NCBI GenBank assembly: GCA_017482205.1
Contig: JAFUNK010000004.1
Span: forward strand, 105,668 to 169,667
Source of the DNA: Lachnospiraceae bacterium
GTDB taxonomy: Bacteria; Bacillota; Clostridia; Lachnospirales; Lachnospiraceae
Direction of reading: 5' to 3'
DNA: 64,000 nt
Part shown: positions 44,186-53,443 of the stretch, in pieces
How positions within the stretch are numbered: the first letter of the stretch is position 1
Layout of the letters: every line of letters starts with the position of its first letter
Notes under the pieces: generated by a model
What the model was told of the DNA's origin: nothing
Databases searched by the model: none
What the model saw: the letters and a program-made list of their open reading frames with translations, nothing else
Position numbers and translations under genes: made by a program

Positions 44186-44923
44186 ATGGAACGATTTTAT
44201 TATTTGGTTATCACACAGTTTTTTCTGATTATTTATTACATTATTAAAATGCGTCATTATGCAAATCATCCCAACAAGTACAGCGAAGAACGTCGCTTTC
44301 ATCTGGGAGTGAAGTTAATTGAAAAGATTAAGAAAAAGGGGAAGATTACAACAGAGGTTTTCGGCAAGGAAACACTGCCGGAAGAAGGTGGCTATATTAT
44401 GTATTCCAATCATCAGGGAAAATATGATGCATTGGGAATTATCGGTGCACATCCCAGTCCCTGTACGGTTGTAATGGATTTTGAGCGTGCCAAGATGCCT
44501 CTTTGTAACCAGTTTATTGATTTGTTACGGGGAAAAAGACTGGATAAGACCAATCCCAAGCAGCAGGTACAGGTAATGATGGAGATAGCCAAAGAGCTGA
44601 AAGAAGGCAGACGTTATCTGCTTTTCCCTGAGGGTGGCTATACAGACAACCGCAATACTTTGCAGGAGTTTCATGCAGGCAGCTTTAAATGTGCCCAGAA
44701 GGCAAAATGTCCCATTGTGCCGGTGGCAATTTGGGATTCTTATAAACCGTTTGAAGAAAAAGGTTTGAAAAAGGTTGTGACGCAGGTGCATTTTTTGAAA
44801 GCAATTTCTTTTGAGGAATATGCAGGTAAAACTACTGCGGAAATCAGAGACATTGTAAAGGAAAAGATTGAAGAGAGGATGAATCAGATTGCAGAAGGAG
44901 AAGGCAAAGCCTGCATATCTTAG
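44186..44923 (+). CDS. plsC: 1-acyl-sn-glycerol-3-phosphate acyltransferase
   Basis: A 245-residue membrane-associated acyltransferase with an N-terminal membrane helix (about 5-23). NHQGKYD gives the catalytic His-x4-Asp, and FPEGGYTDN the glycerol-phosphate binding motif (usual FPEGT). It acylates lysophosphatidic acid in phospholipid synthesis. It starts 6 bp after apbE and overlaps the GH2 gene by 35 bp. The GGY in place of GT in the third motif is a modest deviation. Confidence 0.88.
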   Translation: MERFYYLVITQFFLIIYYIIKMRHYANHPNKYSEERRFHLGVKLIEKIKKKGKITTEVFGKETLPEEGGYIMYSNHQGKYDALGIIGAHPSPCTVVMDFERAKMPLCNQFIDLLRGKRLDKTNPKQQVQVMMEIAKELKEGRRYLLFPEGGYTDNRNTLQEFHAGSFKCAQKAKCPIVPVAIWDSYKPFEEKGLKKVVTQVHFLKAISFEEYAGKTTAEIRDIVKEKIEERMNQIAEGEGKACIS

Positions 44924-46880
44924 TACTTATTGGGGAGAACAGGTTGCAGAAAGGGAATGCAAATCGGATGTACTTTGCGAATATCCCAGACCGTTTATGG
45001 TACGCGATACTTGGCAGTGCTTAAATGGTTTGTGGGAGTATGCATTTTTAGATAAAAAGGAAGTTCCCGCACAGGCGGAGGGCGAAATCTTAGTGCCTTT
45101 TTCTCCGGAAACCAATTTGTCCGGGGTGGGTAAACAGCTTTTACCGGGACAGTTTTTGTGGTATAAAAAGCAGGTGCAGCTTTCACAGGAAATAAAAGCC
45201 ATATATCAAAACGGCGGTCGTCTGCTGTTGCATTTCGGTGCAGTGGACCAACGCTGTGAGGTGTTTGTGAACAGTAAATTTGCAGGTAGTCATTTTGGGG
45301 GCTATCTGCCTTTTTCGTTGGATATTACCGAATTGGTAAGAGAGGTGGGCTGTGAAGCAGTCTGCGCAGCGGATTGTCAGAATGAGGCGGGAGCAGGTCG
45401 TGCAGTGGCTTGTTTAAAAGAGGATACTTTTGAAATTACTCTTTTTGTGGAGGACGTGTCCGATTCTTCCTATCACAGTGTGGGAAAGCAGACCCTAAAG
45501 CCCGGCGGTATGTATTATCAGGCAACGAGCGGCATCTGGCAGACAGTATGGTTAGAAGCAGTACCGGGTGCTTATATCAAGGACATTACATGGGAAACAG
45601 GCTACGATAAAAAAACAGTGCAGCCTCTTGTGGAAATTGTGCCTGATAAAGGAAAGAGTCTGTCAGACTATACTTTGCGGGTGACTTTCTTAAAGGGAGA
45701 GTATGAAATGGCAGAGTGGCAGGCAGATGAGGAGCAAATACTGTGTTTGCCGGAGTTTATCCCATGGTGTCCTGAAAATCCTTATTTATATGAGGTAAAG
45801 GTGGAACTGCTTGAAAAAAACATGGATAGTGCCTTAGAAGAGCCGGACAGGAAGGACCCCGCCGTAACGTCGGATAGGGGTGATATGATGCAGGTTTGCG
45901 ACGTCGTACAGAGTTATTTTGCCATGCGTAAGTGCAGTATCGGTACGGACGAAAAAGGTATCCGGCGTATTTTTTTAAACAACCGTCCCTATATGCAGGT
46001 AGGGCTTCTGGATCAGGGATATTGGCCGGAGAGTATGTATACGGCGCCTTCGGACGAAGCACTGCGTTATGACATTGAAAAAATGAAGGATTTAGGCTTT
46101 AATATGCTCCGTAAGCATATTAAGGTGGAGCCGGAGCGTTGGTACTACCATTGTGACCGCATGGGCATGCTGGTATGGCAGGATATGATAAACGGTGGCA
46201 GAAAAAACAAGGGCTGGTATGTGACGTATCTGGCAACGGTATTTCAGATACTGGGTATCCGGGCATCGGATAAGCACAAATATCTTTTGTCCCGCCAGGA
46301 TAAGGCAGGCCGTGAGGCGTACGTGGCAGAGCTGAAAGAACTGATGGCACTGATGAAAAAGCATCCTTCCGTAGTTTGTATTGTACCTTTTAATGAAGGC
46401 TGGGGACAGTTTGAGACAAAGAGGATGGCGGAACTTGTGAAAAGAGAATGTCCCGACATTATTGTGGATGCCGCCAGTGGCTGGTACGACCAAGGTTGTG
46501 GTGATTTAAAGAGCATACACTGGTACTTTTTTAAATTTAAATATAAAAAAGAAAAAGAACGTGCTTTGGCATTGACCGAGTTCGGCGGTTATGTACAGCG
46601 GATAGAGGGGCATACCCTCCATGACAAGGAGTATGGCTACAAGATTTTTAAATCTAAAGAAGAGCTGGAAAAGGCATATGAGGATTTGATGGCGGAGGTG
46701 ATTTTGCCTGCTGTGGCGGATGGTGTTAGTGCCACGGTATATACGCAGGTTTCAGACGTGGAGGAAGAAATCAATGGACTGTTAACCTATGACAGAAAGG
46801 TGTTAAAAATAGATGCCGGGCTGCTTAGAAAATGGAATGGGAGACTGCTGAAAACGGTTGCGGAAAAAGTAGAAAAATGA
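44889..46880 (+). CDS. Glycoside hydrolase family 2 protein
   Basis: 663 codons from a TTG (GAGAGGATGAATCAGA ahead); no in-frame ATG precedes the conserved N-terminus. Order: GH2 sugar-binding domain (YPRPFMVRDTWQCLNGLWEY onward), an immunoglobulin-like domain and a TIM barrel. The acid/base is Glu503 in PFNEGWGQF and the nucleophile Glu564 in ALTEFGGY. Substrate specificity (galactoside, glucuronide or other) cannot be told. No signal peptide is seen, so it acts in the cytosol. It overlaps plsC by 35 bp, an unusual coupling. Confidence 0.88.
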   Translation: MQKEKAKPAYLSTYWGEQVAERECKSDVLCEYPRPFMVRDTWQCLNGLWEYAFLDKKEVPAQAEGEILVPFSPETNLSGVGKQLLPGQFLWYKKQVQLSQEIKAIYQNGGRLLLHFGAVDQRCEVFVNSKFAGSHFGGYLPFSLDITELVREVGCEAVCAADCQNEAGAGRAVACLKEDTFEITLFVEDVSDSSYHSVGKQTLKPGGMYYQATSGIWQTVWLEAVPGAYIKDITWETGYDKKTVQPLVEIVPDKGKSLSDYTLRVTFLKGEYEMAEWQADEEQILCLPEFIPWCPENPYLYEVKVELLEKNMDSALEEPDRKDPAVTSDRGDMMQVCDVVQSYFAMRKCSIGTDEKGIRRIFLNNRPYMQVGLLDQGYWPESMYTAPSDEALRYDIEKMKDLGFNMLRKHIKVEPERWYYHCDRMGMLVWQDMINGGRKNKGWYVTYLATVFQILGIRASDKHKYLLSRQDKAGREAYVAELKELMALMKKHPSVVCIVPFNEGWGQFETKRMAELVKRECPDIIVDAASGWYDQGCGDLKSIHWYFFKFKYKKEKERALALTEFGGYVQRIEGHTLHDKEYGYKIFKSKEELEKAYEDLMAEVILPAVADGVSATVYTQVSDVEEEINGLLTYDRKVLKIDAGLLRKWNGRLLKTVAEKVEK

Positions 46881-46925
46881 TAAAATATATCAGTAACAGA
46901 AAAGGAGACTTTTCCTTGAGAAAAG

Positions 46926-46938
46926 TATAATTTGATAA
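46926..46938. promoter_or_regulatory. PerR/Fur-type box candidate upstream of rubrerythrin
   Basis: TATAATTTGATAA resembles the PerR consensus TTATAATTATTATAA. It lies ~90 bp before the rubrerythrin start; peroxide control of rubrerythrin by PerR is known in clostridia. The match is imperfect. Confidence 0.35.
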
Positions 46939-47026
46939 GTATGAAAACGTTGTTTTCTGATGAAGCATTTTATCGAAAAGTATTTTTCTCAAATATTTAT
47001 AAATTGCAAGGAGGATATGAAAAGAC

Positions 47027-47569
47027 ATGAAAGATTTAAAAGGCACAAAGACAGAAGCGAATTTACTGGCGGCATTTGCAGGGGAATCCCAGGCAAGAAA
47101 CAAATACACCTATTTTGCAAGCAAGGCAAAAAAGGATGGCTATGTGCAGATTGCTGCTATTTTTGAAGAAACCGCAAACAATGAAAAAGAGCATGCAAAG
47201 ATATGGTATAAGCTGTTAAACGGCGGTGCAGTAGGTAATACCATTGAAAACTTAAAGGAAGCAGCAGGCGGTGAAAACTACGAATGGACAGAGATGTATC
47301 CCACTTTTGCCAAGGAAGCAAGAGAAGAGGGTTTTGATGAAATCGCTGATTTGTTCGAAGGCGTTGCGGCTATTGAAAAAGAACACGAAGAACGCTACAA
47401 AAAGCTTCTTTCCAATATCGAAGGCGGTCTGGTATTTTCCAGAGATGGCGACATGATTTGGCAGTGTGCAAACTGTGGGCACATCTGTGTAGGCAAGCAG
47501 GCTCCTGAAGAGTGCCCTGTATGTGCACATCCTCAGAGCTATTTCCAGATTAAGGCTGAGAATTATTAA
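47027..47569 (+). CDS. rbr: Rubrerythrin
   Basis: 180 residues with the ferritin-like di-iron domain ([29 protein letters not shown]; later [14 protein letters not shown], each providing E-x2-H type ligands) and a C-terminal rubredoxin domain with two CxxC pairs (WQCANCGH and ECPVCAHP). It reduces hydrogen peroxide in anaerobes using electrons from NAD(P)H via rubredoxin. AAGGAGGATATGAAAAGAC precedes the ATG. It is monocistronic; a palindromic MITE-like element follows 8 bp after the stop. Confidence 0.95.
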   Translation: MKDLKGTKTEANLLAAFAGESQARNKYTYFASKAKKDGYVQIAAIFEETANNEKEHAKIWYKLLNGGAVGNTIENLKEAAGGENYEWTEMYPTFAKEAREEGFDEIADLFEGVAAIEKEHEERYKKLLSNIEGGLVFSRDGDMIWQCANCGHICVGKQAPEECPVCAHPQSYFQIKAENY

Positions 47570-47577
47570 GGAATAAA

Positions 47578-47690
47578 TACAAAAAGAGACTGTTACAACG
47601 GATATAGCAATTGATATGTACCCTCTTTACTGGACTAACCAGTAAGGAGGGTACATATCAAATTACCCGTTGCAACAGTCTCTTTTTGTA
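47578..47690. mobile_element. 113-bp palindromic MITE-like element with TA ends
   Basis: The sequence begins TACAAAAAGAGACTG and ends in its complement CAGTCTCTTTTTGTA. The outer 24-bp arms differ at one position. An inner arm of 22 bp (TGATATGTACCC... with ...GGGTACATATCA) surrounds the loop ACTAA. Ends in TA fit the target duplication of IS630/Tc1-type elements. It may also act as a bidirectional terminator after rubrerythrin. There is no transposase in the window. Confidence 0.7.
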
Positions 47691-48023
47691 TGGTTACCGT
47701 GACGACGGAGACAAAAGAACAGGAACCCTACTTTCGGGTGAAAACTGTTGGCTGCTCGCTGGTTGGAAGTAGTCGCCTCGACAAAATGAAATTTTCATTT
47801 GTATATTTTTCACTCATTGGTAATTCCATATTATAAAAGCCATAACGCAATTAAAAATAAAAAGCAATACTGGCAAACATCGAAGAACATTTTTTTCTTT
47901 TGAATTTTTTATTAACAAAATAAAAATTCCCACAATGATCAAAGGAACATACTAAAGATGCGTAAGGGACTGCCATGCCGTACTTGACAAATACAGGTAA
48001 AAATAGGTATACTTTTGAGGATT

Positions 48024-48181
48024 GGGTATATTTTAGAAAAAAGTGTGAAATATACCCACAAAATTGCATTTTTCTGGGTATGGAACACAATTTTTTTCCT
48101 ATATACCCAAAAGGCTTGTTTTTGGTAAATAATAAGAAGAAAAATGGGTATATAGCCTTGAAAAAGGCTTGTTTATACCCA
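48024..48181. repeat. Three successive hairpins bounded by GGGTATA/TATACCC
   Basis: Hairpins at 48025-48058 (GGGTATATTT / AAATATACCC), 48076-48110 (TGGGTAT / ATACCCA) and 48145-48181 (TGGGTATA / TATACCCA, with an inner AGCCTT/AAGGCT pair). AAAAGGCTTGTTT is also repeated at 48110 and 48162. They lie in the gene-free stretch 47691-48401; the portion 47691-47975 shows nothing else recognisable. Confidence 0.6.
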
Positions 48182-48194
48182 ATTCCGGTATTTT

Positions 48195-48342
48195 GAAACG
48201 CGAGCCAGGCAATAGGACTACAAAACGCGAGCAAAGCAGTAGGACTACAAAATGCGAGCCGGGCAATAACCGGGACTATAAAACACGCACCCATCAATGC
48301 CTGAGAGTATAAAATGCGAACGCACCCGGCAATAACATAAGT
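48195..48342. repeat. Degenerate five-unit tandem array upstream of trpS
   Basis: Five units of 27, 27, 31, 31 and ~32 bp start near 48195, 48222, 48249, 48280 and 48311. Each begins AAAAYGCGARC or similar and ends in a GGACTAC- or AGTAT-like motif. They lie 60 bp before the trpS start. Units diverge from first to last. Confidence 0.6.
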
Positions 48343-48401
48343 GAGAACATAGAAACAGGCATATTTTCCCGAAAAGGGAATTAACTATAAGGAGATTTTT
48401 T

Positions 48402-49496
48402 ATGAGCAAGATTATTTTAACCGGTGACCGTCCTACAGGTAAATTACATTTGGGTCACTATGTAGGTTCTTTAAAGAGACGTGTGGAGTTACAGAATTCC
48501 GGTGAATACGACAAGATTTTTATTATGATTGCGGATGCACAGGCTTTGACTGACAATGCAGACAATCCGGAGAAAATCCGTCAGAACATCATTGAAGTGG
48601 CACTGGATTATTTATCCTGTGGTTTGGACCCTGCAAAGTCTACTTTGTTTATCCAGTCCCAGATTCAGGAACTGACAGAGCTTTCCTTCTATTATATGAA
48701 TCTGGTTACACTTTCAAGACTGGAGCGTAACCCTACCGTAAAGACTGAAATTAAGATGCGTAATTTTGAAACCAGTATTCCGGTTGGTTTCCTGACTTAT
48801 CCTATCAGTCAGGCGGCTGATATTACTGCATTCAAGGCGACTACCGTACCTGTTGGTGAGGACCAGCTTCCCATGATTGAGCAGTGCCGCGAAATTGTAA
48901 GACGATTTAACTTTATCTACGGCGATACATTGGTAGAGCCGGAAGCATTGATTCCTCAGAATGAGGTGTGCTGCCGTCTGCCCGGTACTGACGGTAAGGC
49001 AAAGATGAGTAAGTCTTTAGGCAACTGTATTTATTTGTCTGACTCTGCCGATGAAGTGCGTACCAAGATTATGAGTATGTTTACCGACCCTAACCACTTA
49101 AAGATTACCGACCCCGGTTCGTTGGAAGGAAATGCGGTATTTACTTATTTGGATGCGTTCTGCAGGGATGAGCATTTTGAAAGATTTTTACCTGAGTATG
49201 CAAACTTAGATGAATTAAAGGGCCACTACCAGAGAGGTGGTTTAGGTGACGTAAAGGTTAAGAAGTTCTTAAACGCTATCGTGCAGGAAGAGTTAGAGCC
49301 TATCCGCGCACGCAGAAAGGAACTGGAAAAGCAGATTCCCGAAATCTATGATATTCTCAAAAAGGGTAGTGAAGTGGCAAGAGCGGCAGCAGCAGACACT
49401 ATGTCAGAAGTAAAAGCAGCCATGAAGATTAACTACTTTGATGATGCGGCACTGATTGCGGAGCAGGCAGCCAGATTTGCAGAAAAGAGCGAATAA
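48402..49496 (+). CDS. trpS: Tryptophan--tRNA ligase
   Basis: A 364-residue class I aminoacyl-tRNA synthetase. It has [17 protein letters not shown] containing the HIGH-type motif HLGH and [11 protein letters not shown] containing KMSKS. It charges tRNA-Trp in the cytosol. The length is within the longer TrpS branch. TAAGGAGATTTTTT precedes the ATG. No T-box leader is recognisable upstream; the region instead holds hairpins and tandem repeats, so regulation may differ from the usual Firmicutes scheme. Confidence 0.95.
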   Translation: MSKIILTGDRPTGKLHLGHYVGSLKRRVELQNSGEYDKIFIMIADAQALTDNADNPEKIRQNIIEVALDYLSCGLDPAKSTLFIQSQIQELTELSFYYMNLVTLSRLERNPTVKTEIKMRNFETSIPVGFLTYPISQAADITAFKATTVPVGEDQLPMIEQCREIVRRFNFIYGDTLVEPEALIPQNEVCCRLPGTDGKAKMSKSLGNCIYLSDSADEVRTKIMSMFTDPNHLKITDPGSLEGNAVFTYLDAFCRDEHFERFLPEYANLDELKGHYQRGGLGDVKVKKFLNAIVQEELEPIRARRKELEKQIPEIYDILKKGSEVARAAAADTMSEVKAAMKINYFDDAALIAEQAARFAEKSE

Positions 49497-49548
49497 TTTC
49501 GGCATAGTACAATACGACAGCTTCGAGATTTTTGCAGAAAAATAGTTA

Positions 49549-49577
49549 TTTACAATTACTATATTTTATGGTATAGT
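49549..49577 (+). promoter_or_regulatory. Promoter of rpsO
   Basis: TTTACA (49549-49554), a 17-bp spacer and TATAGT (49572-49577), giving a ~85-nt leader before rpsO. Confidence 0.65.
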
Positions 49578-49584
49578 GACTAAG

Positions 49585-49667
49585 TATGATTTTAGCCGGC
49601 ACTCGGGTATCGGACACTCCGACCGCACCTTAGTACCAGGCGATTCAATAATAAGGAGGAAACAAAA
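49585..49667 (+). promoter_or_regulatory. Candidate S15 autoregulatory leader
   Basis: The rpsO leader contains TCGGA-CAC-TCCGA as a tight hairpin nested in GGTA...TACC pairing, and ends with AATAAGGAGGAAACAAAA. This is compatible with a three-way-junction S15-binding leader as known in other Firmicutes. The fold was judged by eye. Confidence 0.4.
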
Positions 49668-49934
49668 ATGATTTCTAAAGAAAAGAAAACAGCAATCATC
49701 AACGAGTATGCAACAAAGCCCGGCGATACCGGTTCACCTGAGGTTCAGATCGCAGTTCTGACCGAAAGAATCAAAGAGCTTACCGAGCATATGAAGGCAA
49801 ATCCCAAGGATTATCATTCCAACAGAGGTTTGTTAAAGATGGTTGGTCAGAGACGTGGTCTTTTAGACTATCTGAAGAAGAAAGATATCGAAAGATATCG
49901 TGCAATCATTGCAAAACTCGGAATCAGAAAATAA
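49668..49934 (+). CDS. rpsO: 30S ribosomal protein S15
   Basis: 88 residues, full length for S15, with the conserved helical core: [33 protein letters not shown] and [13 protein letters not shown]. It binds 16S rRNA early in small-subunit assembly. AAGGAGG at ideal spacing and biased codon use suit a highly expressed gene. It precedes pnp, as in many bacteria. Confidence 0.97.
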   Translation: MISKEKKTAIINEYATKPGDTGSPEVQIAVLTERIKELTEHMKANPKDYHSNRGLLKMVGQRRGLLDYLKKKDIERYRAIIAKLGIRK

Positions 49935-49948
49935 TTTTGAAAAGCATG

Positions 49949-49985
49949 AGGCGGAGTCAGGCCGGATATTTCGGCTGCTCTGCCT
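49949..49985 (+). terminator. Terminator-like hairpin after rpsO
   Basis: AGGCGGAG (49949-49956) pairs with CTCTGCCT (49978-49985) around an inner GGCCG/CGGC stem. The following TTCTT is a weak T tract, so it may be an attenuator between rpsO and pnp. Confidence 0.5.
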
Positions 49986-50112
49986 TTCTTCCGATAAAGG
50001 AAAACAAGTTTTTTTCTGTTTTTTGTATCGGTTGCGTTTCCTAAAGTGCAATGAGGAATGTATTTGTAACCCGTTCACTCTTCAGGTAATGCTATTCCGA
50101 GACCGCTGAAAA

Positions 50113-50226
50113 GCGTATCCGGTTCCGGTGATGTGCGAGTGATGGTCCAATACGGATCCGCCGCGTATCCGGTTCTCACAAATATGCGAGGGATAGCCCC
50201 AGACGGGCTCCGCCGCGTATCCGGTT
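50113..50226. repeat. Three GCGTATCCGGTT repeats with ~51-bp period
   Basis: GCGTATCCGGTT occurs at 50113, 50163 and 50215. The spacers share the patterns TGCGAG-GATGG/ATAGC and GGATCCGCC/GGGCTCCGCC, so these are two and a quarter degenerate units of 50-52 bp. They fill most of the 388-bp rpsO-pnp gap; no ORF is credible there. Confidence 0.7.
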
Positions 50227-50322
50227 GCAACCGGGTGAATTTTTCAGTAGTTTCGGTAGTTACCTGAAGCACCCCGCAATATTGCGGACCGCAGACAATT
50301 GCGGATTGTAAAGGAGATTAGT

Positions 50323-52413
50323 ATGTACAAGTCTTTTACTATGGACCTTGCCGGCCGCACCTTACGTGTGGATATCGGCAGAGTAGGAAAGCAGGCTAAT
50401 GGTTGTGCTTTCATGCAGTACGGTGATACTACCGTATTATCTTGTGCTACAGCATCTGACAAGCCCAGAGATGGTATTGATTTCTTCCCTCTGAGCGTAG
50501 AATACGAAGAAAAGCTGTATGCAGTTGGTAAAATCCCCGGCGGATTTAACAAGAGAGAAGGAAAGGCAAGCGAAAACGCAGTTTTAACCAGCCGTGTTAT
50601 CGACAGACCTATGCGTCCTTTATTCCCCAAGGATTACCGTAACGATGTAACCTTAAACAATATGGTTATGAGTGTTGACCCTGAGTGCCGTCCTGAACTG
50701 GTGGCTATGTTAGGTGCAGCAATCGCAACCTGCATTTCCGACATTCCTTTCGACGGTCCTTGTGCTATGACCCAGATGGGTATGATTGACGGCGAACTGA
50801 TTGTGAACCCTTCCCAGAAACAGTGGAAGGAAGGCGACTTAAACTTAACCGTTGCTTCCACCAAGGAAAAGGTTATCATGATCGAAGCCGGTGCTAATGA
50901 GATTCCCGAAGCTAAGATGATTGAAGCAATCTATAAGGCACATGAAATCAACCAGACCATTATCGCTTTCATCGACAGCATCGTTGCTGAAGTTGGTAAG
51001 CCTAAGCATGAATACACCAGCTGTGCGATTCCTGCTGAGATGTTTGAAGCTATGAAGACTATCGTAACTCCCGAAGAAATGGAAGTTGCAGTTTTCACTG
51101 ATGACAAGCAGACCAGAGAAGAAAATATCAAGAATATCACTGCTAAATTAGAAGAAGCTTTTGCTGAAAACGAAGAGTGGCTTGCTGTACTGGGTGAAGC
51201 AGTTTACCAGTATGAAAAGAAGACTGTTCGTAAGATGATCTTAAAGGACCACAAGCGTCCCGACGGTCGTGAAATTACACAGATCCGTACTCTTGCAGCT
51301 GAAGTAGATATGATTCCCCGTGTACATGGTTCCGCTATGTTCACCAGAGGACAGACCCAGATTTGCAACGTTTGTACACTGGCTCCTTTATCCGAAGCAC
51401 AGAGAGTTGACGGTCTTGATGAAAACGAGACTTCCAAGAGATATATGCACCACTACAATTTCCCTTCCTACTCCGTAGGCGAGACCAAGGTTTCCAGAGG
51501 TCCCGGACGTAGAGAAATCGGTCATGGTGCACTGGCAGAGAGAGCATTGATTCCGGTACTTCCTTCCGAGGAAGAATTCCCTTATGCAATCCGTACCGTA
51601 TCTGAAACTTTTGAATCCAATGGTTCTACTTCCATGGCTTCTACCTGTGCATCCTGTATGTCCTTAATGGCTGCAGGTGTTCCCATCAAGAAGATGGTTG
51701 CAGGTATTTCCTGTGGTTTGGTAACCGGTGATACAGATGATGAATTTGTACTGCTTACCGATATCCAGGGTCTGGAAGACTTCTTCGGCGATATGGACTT
51801 TAAGGTAACCGGTACGGAAGACGGTATTACCGCTATCCAGATGGATATTAAGATTCACGGTCTGACCAGACCTATCGTAGAAGGCGCAATCGCAAGATGC
51901 CGTGAAGCAAGAATGTTCATCATGGAAAATTGTATGAAGCCTGCAATTGCAGAGCCCAGAAAAGAAGTTGGCGAGTACGCTCCCAAGATTATCTCTATCC
52001 AGATTGATCCTGAAAAGATTGGTGATGTTGTGGGTCAGAGAGGTAAGACTATCAACGAAATTATCGCACGCACCGGCGTGAAGATTGATATTACCGATGA
52101 CGGTCAGGTATCTGTATGCGGTACCGACAAAGAAATGATGGACAAAGCAGTAGAGATGATTAAGATTATCACTACCGAATTTGCTGAAGGTCAGATTTTC
52201 AAGGGTAAAGTTGTCAGCATCAAAGAATTCGGTGCATTTATCGAATTCGCACCCGGTAAAGAAGGTATGGTTCACATTTCCAAGATTGCAAAGGAAAGAA
52301 TCAACCATGTAGAAGATGTGCTGACTTTAGGTGACAATGTAACAGTAGTATGCCTTGGTAAAGACAAGATGGGCAGAATCAGCTTCTCCATGAAGGATGT
52401 TGCGCAGCAATAA
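50323..52413 (+). CDS. pnp: Polyribonucleotide nucleotidyltransferase (PNPase)
   Basis: 696 residues from the ATG at 50323 (AAAGGAGATTAGT ahead; an earlier in-frame ATG lacks a ribosome site). Two RNase PH-like core domains (about 1-215 and 300-540, with MFTRGQTQ and TSMASTCASCMS), then KH (VVGQRGKTINEII) and S1 (FKGKVVSIKEFGAFIEF) RNA-binding domains. It degrades mRNA 3'-5' with phosphate. Strong codon bias indicates high expression. The usual length is about 700 residues. Confidence 0.97.
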   Translation: MYKSFTMDLAGRTLRVDIGRVGKQANGCAFMQYGDTTVLSCATASDKPRDGIDFFPLSVEYEEKLYAVGKIPGGFNKREGKASENAVLTSRVIDRPMRPLFPKDYRNDVTLNNMVMSVDPECRPELVAMLGAAIATCISDIPFDGPCAMTQMGMIDGELIVNPSQKQWKEGDLNLTVASTKEKVIMIEAGANEIPEAKMIEAIYKAHEINQTIIAFIDSIVAEVGKPKHEYTSCAIPAEMFEAMKTIVTPEEMEVAVFTDDKQTREENIKNITAKLEEAFAENEEWLAVLGEAVYQYEKKTVRKMILKDHKRPDGREITQIRTLAAEVDMIPRVHGSAMFTRGQTQICNVCTLAPLSEAQRVDGLDENETSKRYMHHYNFPSYSVGETKVSRGPGRREIGHGALAERALIPVLPSEEEFPYAIRTVSETFESNGSTSMASTCASCMSLMAAGVPIKKMVAGISCGLVTGDTDDEFVLLTDIQGLEDFFGDMDFKVTGTEDGITAIQMDIKIHGLTRPIVEGAIARCREARMFIMENCMKPAIAEPRKEVGEYAPKIISIQIDPEKIGDVVGQRGKTINEIIARTGVKIDITDDGQVSVCGTDKEMMDKAVEMIKIITTEFAEGQIFKGKVVSIKEFGAFIEFAPGKEGMVHISKIAKERINHVEDVLTLGDNVTVVCLGKDKMGRISFSMKDVAQQ

Positions 52414-52460
52414 AAAAAGGTATATAATTTAAATGCTATTATAAAGAGGAGGAAAAACGA

Positions 52461-53075
52461 ATGAAGAAATTAGTAGCAATTATGCTTACATGTGTAATGG
52501 CAATGAGCCTTGTAGCATGTGGCAATTCAAAAGCAAAATGGACAGAGGAAGATCTGACCTTTACAGGTGATTCTGACTCTCAGGAAGTAAAAGTAGATCA
52601 CGCAATCATTGTATATGAGGATGTAACCTACTATACTTCTTATGCAGACGGTTCTTATGAAGAATTCGCTGAAGAATTTGTAACTAACAGAGGTTTAGAA
52701 CTTGGTATGTCTCTGGAAGATTACGAAAAACTTTACAATGTAAAGCCCGGTTATGCAGTATGGGAACTGTACAGCGGTGACAGCAACGAATGGACCAGCT
52801 TCGAAGCATATACAAATCAGGAACCCGGCGAAATGTATGATGAGTACAACAACGCATGGCTGGATATCGGATACAGCAAAGTAGACGGTAAGTGGGTACA
52901 GTTAGAAGACCACGAAGTAATGGATACATGGTTCTGTGATGCAGATATGGATGCTTATGAAGAAGTAGTTATTTTTGCAGTAAACTTTGATACGATGGGC
53001 AAGGTTACCGGTATTTCTTTAGAGCACTTCACCTATGATGAAGCATGGGTTGAATGGCAGGGATGGGCAGAATAA
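52461..53075 (+). CDS. Hypothetical acidic lipoprotein
   Basis: 204 residues with a lipoprotein signal peptide ending in the lipobox LVAC (Cys about 20). The mature part is strongly acidic and aromatic (YADGSYEEFAEEF, EVIFAVNFDTMGKVTG) without known catalytic motifs. GAGGAGGAAAAACGA gives a strong ribosome site. It lies 47 bp after pnp and ends at a clear terminator. Membrane-anchored on the outside; function unknown. Confidence 0.8.
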   Translation: MKKLVAIMLTCVMAMSLVACGNSKAKWTEEDLTFTGDSDSQEVKVDHAIIVYEDVTYYTSYADGSYEEFAEEFVTNRGLELGMSLEDYEKLYNVKPGYAVWELYSGDSNEWTSFEAYTNQEPGEMYDEYNNAWLDIGYSKVDGKWVQLEDHEVMDTWFCDADMDAYEEVVIFAVNFDTMGKVTGISLEHFTYDEAWVEWQGWAE

Positions 53076-53109
53076 TCTACCCATAATACATGAAACATAG
53101 AAACAGGAG

Positions 53110-53141
53110 ACAGGAGACAGAAAAATCTGTCTCCTGTTTTT
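53110..53141 (+). terminator. Intrinsic terminator after the lipoprotein gene
   Basis: ACAGGAGACAG (53110-53120) and CTGTCTCCTGT (53127-53137) form an 11-bp perfect stem around AAAAAT, followed by TTTT. Confidence 0.85.
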
Positions 53142-53179
53142 GCGTTCATAAACGGATTTTGCATATGTGTAGTTGCTTG

Positions 53180-53419
53180 TTACACTGCTTCGTGGAAAGT
53201 TCTGCTGATAACATCTGCCTGCTGTTCCGGTGTCAGCTTGATAAAGTTTACTGCATAGCCGGATACGCGGATGGTAAGCTGAGGATAATTTTCGGGGTGT
53301 TTTTGTGCATCCAAAAGCATATCTCTGTTAAGTACATTTACATTTAAGTGGTGACCACCTTTGCTGGTGTAGCCGTCTAAAAGAGCTACTAAATTGTCAA
53401 CTTGTGCTGTGTTATACAT
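53180..53419 (-). CDS. Stand-alone glycyl radical domain protein (GrcA-like)
   Basis: A 79-residue protein equal to the C-terminal glycyl radical segment of pyruvate formate-lyase: [19 protein letters not shown] then [18 protein letters not shown], where the Gly of RVSGYA is the radical site. Such small proteins (YfiD/GrcA in E. coli) can replace an oxygen-damaged PFL C-terminus. It is well conserved and intact, with AAAGGAGG upstream on the minus strand, so it is not a pfl fragment by decay. No pfl gene is in the window. A Fur-type box lies in its promoter region. Confidence 0.88.
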   Translation of the reverse strand: MYNTAQVDNLVALLDGYTSKGGHHLNVNVLNRDMLLDAQKHPENYPQLTIRVSGYAVNFIKLTPEQQADVISRTFHEAV

Positions 53420-53443
53420 AAAATTACCTCCTTTATAATATTT

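Noticed and set aside
47851-48297. 148-codon minus-strand ORF
   Set aside because: It translates the hairpin and tandem-repeat DNA into a low-complexity hydrophobic sequence with no plausible start context.
48195-48342. CRISPR array
   Set aside because: The units are degenerate, adjacent without unique spacers, and there are no cas genes.
47691-48401. T-box leader for trpS
   Set aside because: No recognisable antiterminator bulge (the UGGNACC-type sequence) or terminator was found by eye.
51664-52308. 214-codon minus-strand ORF over pnp
   Set aside because: Antisense of conserved PNPase KH/S1 regions.
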